Source: Pseudomonadota bacterium (GTDB lineage: Bacteria; Pseudomonadota; Gammaproteobacteria; Steroidobacterales; Steroidobacteraceae). From it: DNA of 12,626 bases. Both the position numbers and the translations under genes were made by a program. Positions within the stretch are counted from its first letter, which is position 1. The number at the start of each line of letters is the position of its first letter. The notes under the pieces were generated by a model. The model ran no database searches. It was given only the letters and a program-made list of their open reading frames with translations, and was not told the DNA's origin. The DNA is taken from positions 1 to 12,626 of the forward strand of contig JAJXYU010000085.1 in the NCBI GenBank assembly GCA_021780395.1. The letters run 5' to 3'. This document shows, in pieces, positions 6,702-12,626 of this stretch.

Positions 6702-8161
6702 GCCTGCGACCCGGGTGGAGCCGGACGGCGTTTGCGCTGTGCTCGATCGCACTGCTGTCCTCGTGCGGCGGCGGCGGGTTGGTCGCGGGGATCGAGGGGA
6801 CGGGCACGGCAACGGTGGCCGCCGCCTCCTCGGGCCCGATCAGCCGGTTCGGCAGCATCTTCGTGAACGGCGTCGAGTTCGATACGACCCATGCCTCGAT
6901 CTCGATCGACGGCCAGAGCGCGGCCGCGAGTCAGTTGAGCGTCGGTGACGTCGTCGAGGTGCAGGGGTCGGTCGCGACCGGCGGGACCACCGGGACCGCG
7001 ACCACGGTCGACTATCGGAGCGCCGTTCAGGGGCCGATCAGCGCGGTCGACGCCGCGGGCTCGACCGTGACGGTGCTCGGTCAGACCGTGCAGATCGGCC
7101 CGCAGACCTCGCTCGGCGCCGAGGCCGGCGGAACGCCGACCTTCGCGTCGCTGGTGCCGGGCACGCTGGTCGAGGTGAGTGGCTTCCCGGCGGCGAGCGG
7201 CACGGTGGCCGCGACCCGCGTCGAGATCCAGACGCAGGTGTCCTCGTACGAGCTGGCGGGCATCGTCGCCTCCGTCGATCCGTCGACGCTGCAGGTCATC
7301 GTGAACGGGGTGACCATCGACTTCAGCGGCGCGCAGTTCACGGGATTCCCGGCGGGCGCCGGCCTGCAGGTGGGCGATCGGATTCAGGTCGAGAGCCCGG
7401 TCGGCGCGGTTTCCGGGACGCTGCTCGCGACCCGGATCTCCCTGCTACCGACCTTGTCCGCCGCGAGCGGTGCGCAGGGCGCGGTCCAGGGCGAGGTCGA
7501 CGGGTACGTCTCGCCGACGCAGTTCCAGGTCGACGACACCCCGGTCTCGACCAGCGCCCAGACCCAATACCAGAACGGGACCGTCGCGAGCCTCGCTGCC
7601 GGTATCGAGGTGTCGGTGCAGGGGAACTTCGATTCGACCGGCACGCTGGTCGCCACCACCGTGCGGTTCGCGCAGACGAACCCGATCCTGGTGCGGGCGA
7701 CCGTGACCGCGGTCGATCCGACCGCAGGGACCTTGGCGGTGCTCGGCGTTCCGGTGTCGACCGATGCGCTGACGCGTTTCGAGGATCAAACGGCGAATCC
7801 GGTCGCGCCGTTCAATCTGGCCGCGGTCGCGGTCGGAGATTATGTCGAAGTCCACGGCCACCTGAGCGCCTCCGGGGTCCTCCAGGCGAGCGTGCTGACT
7901 CGCGAGGATCCGAATGCCGAGGTCGAATTGCGCGCGCCGCCGAGCGCGGCCGTCGCGCCGTCGCTGACCGTGCTCGGGGTGTCCGCGTCGACCAGTGGCG
8001 CGACGCAGTTCGTCGGGACCGACGAGTCGTCGATCAGCAGCGCGCAGTTCTTCTCGTCGGCCGCCGGCGGATCGACGGTCGACCTCGTCGGCTCGATCTC
8101 GGGCGGCGTCTTGCAGGTGACGACGGCCACCTTGCCCGGGGAGGCCGAACTGGGCGATTGA
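6698..8161 (+). CDS. DUF5666-repeat lipoprotein
   Basis: 487 residues. The N-terminus has a positive Arg-rich stretch, a hydrophobic core (AFALCSIALL) and the lipobox LSSC, so Cys23 should be lipidated. Gly follows the Cys rather than Asp, which favours the outer membrane. The mature protein is six tandem degenerate repeats of 60-75 residues: about 46-106, 110-177, 185-247, 263-324, 331-401 and 410-478. Each has the pattern G.I..V......V.G..V......F....VGD.V.V.G.....G...A..V, the DUF5666 signature, probably small beta-barrels. Composition is rich in Ser, Thr, Val and Gly, with only Cys15 and Cys23, both in the signal region. Start choice: GTG at 6698, with AGGAG upstream and a 4-base overlap with the DUF6502 gene. 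Probable surface or periplasmic binding protein; the ligand is unknown. Confidence 0.9.
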   Translation: MSLRPGWSRTAFALCSIALLSSCGGGGLVAGIEGTGTATVAAASSGPISRFGSIFVNGVEFDTTHASISIDGQSAAASQLSVGDVVEVQGSVATGGTTGTATTVDYRSAVQGPISAVDAAGSTVTVLGQTVQIGPQTSLGAEAGGTPTFASLVPGTLVEVSGFPAASGTVAATRVEIQTQVSSYELAGIVASVDPSTLQVIVNGVTIDFSGAQFTGFPAGAGLQVGDRIQVESPVGAVSGTLLATRISLLPTLSAASGAQGAVQGEVDGYVSPTQFQVDDTPVSTSAQTQYQNGTVASLAAGIEVSVQGNFDSTGTLVATTVRFAQTNPILVRATVTAVDPTAGTLAVLGVPVSTDALTRFEDQTANPVAPFNLAAVAVGDYVEVHGHLSASGVLQASVLTREDPNAEVELRAPPSAAVAPSLTVLGVSASTSGATQFVGTDESSISSAQFFSSAAGGSTVDLVGSISGGVLQVTTATLPGEAELGD

Positions 8162-8187
8162 AAGAAGGAATTTCCCTTTAATACAAA
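8158..8187 (+). promoter_or_regulatory. Candidate promoter for the c-di-GMP gene
   Basis: TTGAAA (8158-8163, 5 of 6 to TTGACA) overlaps the stop of the DUF5666 gene and is followed after 18 bases by TACAAA (8182-8187, 4 of 6 to TATAAT). It sits in the one clearly AT-rich patch of the window. A transcript from about 8194 would carry a leader of roughly 155 bases before the ATG at 8350. Confidence 0.35.
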
Positions 8188-8202
8188 ATCTTAGCTTGTA
8201 TT
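8180..8202. repeat. Inverted repeat over the candidate c-di-GMP gene promoter
   Basis: Perfect 7-base arms AATACAA (8180-8186) and TTGTATT (8196-8202) separated by 9 bases. It overlaps the candidate -10 element and expected start of transcription, where a repressor would bind. The AT-only-but-one-pair stem and lack of a clean U-tract argue against a terminator. Confidence 0.4.
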
Positions 8203-8349
8203 TCTGAGAAGCTATGCGAAAATTGCGCCATAAATCCTGAATCGGGAGAACTCAGGAACTGTGTGACGCGTTCGGTCACCGGTCGACACGGAATGGCAGA
8301 CTCCCCGCCGATCTGAAGGATTCCGGACACTGAAGGCACCGCTCGGCCC

Positions 8350-11040
8350 ATGGCGATAGCTCCGAACGAACCGCGGTCCCCCGATTTCACCGCATCGGAC
8401 ATCCTGTCGCCGCACGTCTGGCCGCGCCGTGGCGGGGCGCCCCCGGTCGGACTCGACGTGATCTGCATCAAGATCGCGGTGGACTTCCAGGCGATGACCG
8501 CGGGTACGGTGGCTGAGCGACTCGCCGCGAACCTCGAATTGCTGCGCGACGCGACCCAGTCGGACGCGGCGTTCCACGCCGCCGTCGATCCGGAGACCGG
8601 CGTGTTTACCGACGTGTCCGCCGCGTGCAATCCGATGACCGTGGGCAACCCCGAGCAGCTGCGCGGCCGGCGCCTCGAGGCGATGCCCTGGCTGCGGTCG
8701 CGCTTCGCACCGCTGCGGATCTCGGAGCTGCGCGACACGGGCCGGGCGCGCGGCGATCAGGCGATCGACGCGGCGGCCTGGTGCGAGCTCGGGATCGGCT
8801 CGGTGCTCGCGATCGCGTATTTCATCGAGAATCGTCCCGCCGGCGTGCTCGGCGTCGCCGGGGCCCGACCGCGAGAGCAATGGGACGTGCAGATGCATCT
8901 GATGCTGAAGCTCGTCGGGTCGAGCCTTGCGAGCGCGCTCGAGCGACTCGCGATCCAGGCGCGTTTCGCCGATCTCAGCGAGCGCAACGAGCTCGCGATG
9001 CACAGCCTGAACGACGGCTTGTGGGATTTCGATACCCTGAACAACCGCGTGTACCTGTCGCCGCGCTGGAAGGCGATGCTCGGCTACGACGAGTCCCAGG
9101 TCGGCCAGGCGCCCGACTGGCGGACGCTGGTGCACATCGACGACATGTCGCGGGTGCAGGCCGCGATCCGTGACCACGTCGCCGGCAAGACCCCGATGTT
9201 CGAGAGCATGCACCGGATGCGGCATGCGACCGGCGAGTGGCGCTGGGTGATCAGCCGCGCGAAGGCCAAGGTCGACGACAAGGGCCGGCTGCTGCGACTG
9301 GTCGGCGTCGAGCTCGACATCACCGAGCGCAAGCTCTACGAAGAGGCGCTGTTCCGCGAGAAGGAGAGCGCGCAGATCACGCTGCAGAGCATCGGCGACG
9401 GCGTGATCACCACCGACGCGAAGGGCGTGATCGATTACATCAACCCGGTCGCCGAACAGCTGACCGGCTGGCGCCTCGAGGACAGCCAGGGACGCCCGAT
9501 CGAGGAAGTGTTCCGGTCGTTCCACGAGGAGACCTGCGAACCCCTCGAGAATCCGCTGAGCGTGGCGATCCGGCGCACGCGCTCGATCAAGTCGGTACGG
9601 CCGATGCTGCTGATCCGGCGCGACGGCAACGAGATCTACATCGAGAGCACCGCGTCGCCGATCCGCGACGGGAGCGGTGCGGTGTCGGGTGGCGTGCTCG
9701 TGTTCCACGACGTGAGCGAGGCGCGCGAGCTCAACCGGCGACTGTCCTATCACGCGAGCCACGACGTGCTCACCGGCTTGGTGAACCGTCGCGAGTTCGA
9801 GCACCGGATGGAGCGCGCGCTGAAGAGCGCGAAGGCGCGCGAGACCTCGTACGCGCTGTGCTACCTCGACCTCGACCAGTTCAAGATCGTGAACGACACC
9901 TGTGGCCACAGCGCCGGGGATGCGCTGCTCGGCCAGGTCGGCGGGCTGCTGAAGTCGAAGGTGGGTTGGCGGGACACGCTCGCGCGGCTCGGCGGCGACG
10001 AGTTCGCGATCCTGCTCGAGAACTGCACCCTCGACGAGGCGATGCGAAAGGCCGAGACGCTGCGTGACGCGGTGCGCAACTTCAAGTTCACCTGGGAAGA
10101 GCGCACGTTCCGCCTCGGCGCGAGCATCGGGGTCGTGCCGATCGCGGCCGAGAACGCCGACGTAGCCTCGGTGCTGAGCGCCGCTGACAACGCCTGTCAG
10201 GCCGCGAAGCAGGCGGGCCGCAACCGCGTGCACAGCTTCGAGGAGAACGATCTCGACCTGATGCGCCGGCGCCGCGAGATGCAGTGGGCCGCTCGGATCA
10301 ATACCGCGCTCGAGGAGGATCGCTTCGAGCTGTTCCGCCAGACGATCATGCCGCTGAAGGACGAGGAGAAGGGCGCGCACTACGAGCTGCTGCTGCGGAT
10401 GCGCGACGAGAACGGCAAGATCGTCACGCCCGACAACTTCATGACTGCGGCCGAGCACTACGGGCTCACGCCGAACATCGACCGCTGGGTGATCGAGAAC
10501 GCGTTCCGGTGGCTGGTCTCGGACGCCGACGAGCGCGAGAAGCTCGCGATGTGCTCGATCAACCTCTCGGGCCTCTCGCTCGGCGACGACAAGTTCCTGC
10601 CGTTCGTGACCGAGCAGCTGACGCGCAGCGGCCTCGACGCGACCAAGATCTGCTTCGAGATCACCGAGACCGCGGCGATCCAGAGCTTCGCGCAGGCGAA
10701 CCGCTTCATCAAGTCGCTGAAGGATCTCGGTTGCAAGTTCGCACTCGACGACTTCGGCTCGGGGCTGTCCTCGTTCGGGTACCTGAAGCACTTCCCGGTC
10801 GATTTCCTGAAGATCGACGGCGCGTTCGTGAAGGAAATCCTGCACGAGGAGATCGACTACGAGATGGTGCGCTCGATCAATCAGATCGGACACCTGACCG
10901 ACAAGCGCACGATCGCGGAATTCGCCGAGAATGCCGCGATCATCGAGAAGCTGCGCGAGCTCGGCGTCGACTACGCGCAGGGCTACGGGATCTCTCAGCC
11001 GCAGCGCATCGGCAAGGCCGCGGTCGCGAAGGAATCCTGA
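8350..11040 (+). CDS. GAF-PAS-PAS-GGDEF-EAL cyclic-di-GMP enzyme
   Basis: 896 residues, cytosolic, no membrane segments. Order: GAF-like sensor about 50-205; PAS/PAC about 212-330 (ending GVELDITERK); PAS about 340-460; GGDEF about 465-630; EAL about 645-885. The cyclase motif LGGDEF (547-552) is intact, as is NDTCGHSAGD (515-524). The product-inhibition I-site RxxD is lost: Gly539 stands where Arg is expected, though Asp542 remains. The phosphodiesterase half keeps its key residues: Glu679 (ELL in place of EAL), Asn738, FEITE (769-773), Asp800-Asp801, Lys821, AEFAE (856-860) and Gln877. It could both make and degrade c-di-GMP, with the GAF and PAS domains choosing. The ATG at 8350 lacks a close ribosome binding site; the ATG at 8494 (residue 49) would start at the GAF domain and drop a low-complexity N-terminus. 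Single-gene unit. Confidence 0.94.
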   Translation: MAIAPNEPRSPDFTASDILSPHVWPRRGGAPPVGLDVICIKIAVDFQAMTAGTVAERLAANLELLRDATQSDAAFHAAVDPETGVFTDVSAACNPMTVGNPEQLRGRRLEAMPWLRSRFAPLRISELRDTGRARGDQAIDAAAWCELGIGSVLAIAYFIENRPAGVLGVAGARPREQWDVQMHLMLKLVGSSLASALERLAIQARFADLSERNELAMHSLNDGLWDFDTLNNRVYLSPRWKAMLGYDESQVGQAPDWRTLVHIDDMSRVQAAIRDHVAGKTPMFESMHRMRHATGEWRWVISRAKAKVDDKGRLLRLVGVELDITERKLYEEALFREKESAQITLQSIGDGVITTDAKGVIDYINPVAEQLTGWRLEDSQGRPIEEVFRSFHEETCEPLENPLSVAIRRTRSIKSVRPMLLIRRDGNEIYIESTASPIRDGSGAVSGGVLVFHDVSEARELNRRLSYHASHDVLTGLVNRREFEHRMERALKSAKARETSYALCYLDLDQFKIVNDTCGHSAGDALLGQVGGLLKSKVGWRDTLARLGGDEFAILLENCTLDEAMRKAETLRDAVRNFKFTWEERTFRLGASIGVVPIAAENADVASVLSAADNACQAAKQAGRNRVHSFEENDLDLMRRRREMQWAARINTALEEDRFELFRQTIMPLKDEEKGAHYELLLRMRDENGKIVTPDNFMTAAEHYGLTPNIDRWVIENAFRWLVSDADEREKLAMCSINLSGLSLGDDKFLPFVTEQLTRSGLDATKICFEITETAAIQSFAQANRFIKSLKDLGCKFALDDFGSGLSSFGYLKHFPVDFLKIDGAFVKEILHEEIDYEMVRSINQIGHLTDKRTIAEFAENAAIIEKLRELGVDYAQGYGISQPQRIGKAAVAKES

Positions 11041-11080
11041 CCGCCCGCGCGGAACGTCACGGGTCGGCTTTCCGGCGGGC

Positions 11081-12001
11081 TCAGTCGCTCCAGGCGAATC
11101 GCATCGACAGGTCGACCGCGCGCACGTGCTTGGTGATCGAGCCGACCGACACGAAATCGACGCCGGTTTCGGCGATCGCACGGACGTCGCGCTCGCCGAC
11201 GCCGCCACTCGCCTCGAGCGCGAGCGGCCGGACCGCCGCGCGGTTGATCGCGACCGCCTCGCGCATCTGCGGAATCGTGAAATCGTCGATCAATGCGGTG
11301 TCGGCACCGGCCGCGATCGCCTCGCGCAGCTCCTCGATCGACTCCACTTCGACTTCGACCGGCGCGCCGGGGGCGCAGGCGCGAGCGAGCGAGACCGCCG
11401 CCGTGATCCCGCCGGCGGCGACGATGTGGTTTTCCTTGATCAGGATCGCGTCGTACAGACCGAGCCGGTGATTGCGCGCGCCCCCGACGCGGACCGCGTA
11501 TTTCTGCGCGGTCCGCAGTCCCGGGATCGTCTTGCGGGTGTCGAGCACGGTGCAGCCGGTGCCGAGCACGAGGGCGGCGTACCGGCGCGCGGCGGTCGCG
11601 GTCGCCGACAGCAGCTGCAGGAAATTCAGCGCGGTGCGCTCGCCGCTCAGCAGCGCCCGTGCGGGCCCGGTGATCTCGAGCACCGTCTGCTCGGGCTCGA
11701 CGAGCGCGCCTTCCTCGACGCGCCAGTCGATCCGCACCCGGGGATCGAGCGCCGCGAAGCAGGCGTCCACCCAGGGGCGTCCGCAGATCACCGCCGATTC
11801 CCGCGCGATCACGCGCGCATGGCCGCGGCGCGCAGGCGGGATCAACGCGGCGGTCAGATCGCCGGCCCCGAGGTCCTCCTCGAGCGCGCGCGCCACCTGC
11901 GCGGCGAGGTCCGCGGGGGGCGGCGGCAGGCCGAGCGGTCGCGCGGCCGCGAGCGCGGCCGCGTCGATCGCCGACCGGGACTCTGGGGGAGCGGTGCTCA
12001 T
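11081..12001 (-). CDS. nadC: Nicotinate-nucleotide pyrophosphorylase (quinolinate phosphoribosyltransferase)
   Basis: 306 residues. NadC converts quinolinate and PRPP to nicotinate mononucleotide, CO2 and pyrophosphate in de novo NAD synthesis in the cytosol. Landmarks: [10 protein letters not shown] (41-50), [12 protein letters not shown] (121-132), [10 protein letters not shown] (154-163), KYAVRVGG then [18 protein letters not shown] (167-192), VEVEVES (215-221), and [20 protein letters not shown] (280-299). Differences from the usual sequence: SATAT where SGIAT is common, and LIDDFT where LDNF is common. The first 25 residues are Ala/Pro-rich and variable. The ATG at 12001 is preferred; a GTG at 12064 would extend into the grxD leader with unrelated residues. 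There is no ribosome binding site before the ATG, and the best promoter gives a leader of only a few bases. Convergent with the c-di-GMP gene (40-base gap), divergent from grxD. Confidence 0.96.
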   Translation of the reverse strand: MSTAPPESRSAIDAAALAAARPLGLPPPPADLAAQVARALEEDLGAGDLTAALIPPARRGHARVIARESAVICGRPWVDACFAALDPRVRIDWRVEEGALVEPEQTVLEITGPARALLSGERTALNFLQLLSATATAARRYAALVLGTGCTVLDTRKTIPGLRTAQKYAVRVGGARNHRLGLYDAILIKENHIVAAGGITAAVSLARACAPGAPVEVEVESIEELREAIAAGADTALIDDFTIPQMREAVAINRAAVRPLALEASGGVGERDVRAIAETGVDFVSVGSITKHVRAVDLSMRFAWSD

Positions 12002-12013
12002 CGACGGGCTGGA

Positions 12014-12042
12014 AGAATAGGGGACGGACCCCGATAATTCAA
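12014..12042 (-). promoter_or_regulatory. Candidate nadC promoter
   Basis: On the minus strand TTGAAT (12042-12037) and TATTCT (12019-12014) are separated by exactly 17 bases, each 4 of 6 to consensus. Transcription would start near 12007, only about 6 bases before the nadC ATG, in keeping with its missing ribosome binding site. Confidence 0.4.
12033..12038 (+). promoter_or_regulatory. Candidate -10 element for grxD
   Basis: GATAAT (5 of 6 to TATAAT) 40 bases before the grxD ATG; the -35 region 17 bases upstream (TGGAAG) is poor. It overlaps the -35 of the candidate nadC promoter on the other strand. Confidence 0.35.
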
Positions 12043-12066
12043 CGATCGAACCTCGAACACCCACCC

Positions 12067-12071
12067 TGGAG
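12067..12071 (+). promoter_or_regulatory. Ribosome binding site of grxD
   Basis: TGGAG, 7 bases before the ATG at 12079; it fixes the grxD start. Confidence 0.7.
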
Positions 12072-12078
12072 ATCGCTC

Positions 12079-12402
12079 ATGACCGCCATCGATCGAATCA
12101 AGAGTCAGCTGGCCGCGGCGCCGGTCGTCCTGTACATGAAGGGAACCCCGGATTTCCCGCAGTGCGGTTTCTCCGCGCAGGCGGTCGGCGCGCTGCGGGC
12201 CTGCAACGCGAGGTTTGCGCACGTCAACATCTTCGAGGATCCGGAAGTCCGCGAGGCGCTGAAGACGTACTCGAACTGGCCGACGTTTCCGCAGCTCTAC
12301 GTGAACGGCGAGCTGGTCGGCGGCTGCGACATCACGCTCGAGATGTACCGCTCCGGCGAGCTGCAGAAGATGCTCTCGGAGGCGGGCGCGGTCGCCGCCT
12401 GA
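12079..12402 (+). CDS. grxD: Monothiol glutaredoxin (Grx4 type)
   Basis: 107 residues, the usual length of bacterial Grx4. The active site CGFS (29-32) marks a monothiol glutaredoxin; Lys21, the TFPQLYVNGE loop (69-78) and GGCD (81-84) form the glutathione pocket. Proteins of this type bind a [2Fe-2S] cluster between two monomers and glutathione, and deliver clusters to target proteins, often with BolA partners; none is encoded here. Cytosolic. It has its own ribosome binding site and probably its own promoter, is divergent from nadC, and is convergent with rnt across 29 bases. Confidence 0.97.
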   Translation: MTAIDRIKSQLAAAPVVLYMKGTPDFPQCGFSAQAVGALRACNARFAHVNIFEDPEVREALKTYSNWPTFPQLYVNGELVGGCDITLEMYRSGELQKMLSEAGAVAA

Positions 12403-12431
12403 GCGGTCCCGTGCGGCCGGAGGGCGCCGCG

Positions 12432-12626
12432 TCAGTCGACGGCGGCGTCCTCGCCGGGCCGCGGTAGCGGGCCCATCGAGGCGAGCCGTCGCCGGCTCGT
12501 CTCGTACACGCCCTGGAACTGGTTGCAGACCGCGCAGAACAGGTCCGCGGTGCGCTCGGCGTCATAGCCGGCCGAGTGCGCCGCGGACGCGTCCCAGTCG
12601 AAGCCGGCGGCGAGCGCCGCGCGCAT
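12432..12626 (-). CDS. rnt: Ribonuclease T, C-terminal part (5' end outside window)
   Basis: The last 64 residues of a minus-strand gene; the frame runs off the right edge and the ATG at 12626 matches an internal Met, not a start. [18 protein letters not shown] carries the ExoIII-type His and Asp (HxxxxD) of DEDDh exonucleases and aligns well with RNase T of E. coli (AHSALYDTERTAVLFC). RNase T trims 3' ends of tRNA and other stable RNAs as a dimer. After the conserved end (NQFQGV) there are about 24 extra residues rich in Arg and Pro. Convergent with grxD. The family call is confident despite the truncation. Confidence 0.92.
   Translation of the reverse strand: MRAALAAGFDWDASAAHSAGYDAERTADLFCAVCNQFQGVYETSRRRLASMGPLPRPGEDAAVD

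Noticed and set aside
8161..8180. Hairpin around GGAATTTCC after the DUF5666 gene as a terminator
   Set aside because: The stem is 4 perfect pairs with an impossible 1-base loop and there is no T-run.
8214..8240. Eight-codon ORF (MRKLRHKS) in the leader of the c-di-GMP gene
   Set aside because: Very short, the AGAAG upstream is only 2 bases away, and nothing ties it to regulation.
8194..8349. A c-di-GMP riboswitch in the leader of the GGDEF-EAL gene
   Set aside because: The conserved GEMM core elements are not visible; only a 5-base GTGAC/GTCAC hairpin at 8263-8279 is seen.
11041..11080. GCCCGC...GCGGGC hairpin between the c-di-GMP gene and nadC as a bidirectional terminator
   Set aside because: The arms are only 6 bases with a 26-base loop and no T-run on either strand; chance is likely at this GC content.
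8212..11208. A 998-codon minus-strand frame opposite the c-di-GMP gene
   Set aside because: Its protein is low-complexity His/Arg/Leu-rich with no recognisable domain, while the plus strand encodes intact GAF, PAS, GGDEF and EAL motifs.

Overview
The window is GC-rich (G/C-ending codons dominate every gene) and densely packed with chromosomal genes. It looks like Gammaproteobacteria: the right edge holds the C-terminus of RNase T, an exonuclease largely confined to that class, beside a monothiol glutaredoxin (grxD) and nadC. I see no transposase, integrase, tRNA, rRNA or CRISPR array. No stretch longer than about 190 bases lacks a gene. The genus cannot be fixed from this sequence.

Layout from left to right: (1) 1-1644 (+), the 3' part of a long Sel1/ankyrin-repeat gene whose frame is open through the left edge. 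(2) 4907-1651 (-), a two-gene unit: a soluble cytochrome P450 followed, with a 4-base ATGA overlap, by a fatty acyl-AMP ligase with its own C-terminal acyl carrier domain. (3) 5011-5763 (+), a DUF374 acyltransferase-like protein divergent from the P450. (4) 5868-8161 (+), a coupled pair: a DUF6502 cytoplasmic protein with an HTH-like N-terminus, overlapping by GTGA a lipoprotein built of six DUF5666-type repeats. (5) 8350-11040 (+), a GAF-PAS-PAS-GGDEF-EAL cyclic-di-GMP enzyme behind an AT-rich leader. (6) 12001-11081 (-), nadC. (7) 12079-12402 (+), grxD. (8) 12626-12432 (-), the 3' end of rnt.

Two units stand out. The P450/FAAL-ACP pair has the parts to activate a free fatty acid, hold it on an ACP and oxidise it. 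No polyketide or peptide synthase is in the window, and the pair is closed off by a convergent gene on one side and a divergent acyltransferase-like gene on the other. The DUF6502/DUF5666 pair is translationally coupled: a putative DNA-binding protein with a surface lipoprotein of unknown role. Inverted repeats with 7-base arms and a 9-base spacer lie at the start of the DUF6502 gene and in the leader of the c-di-GMP gene; they are candidate operators. The nadC-grxD-rnt end is ordinary housekeeping DNA.
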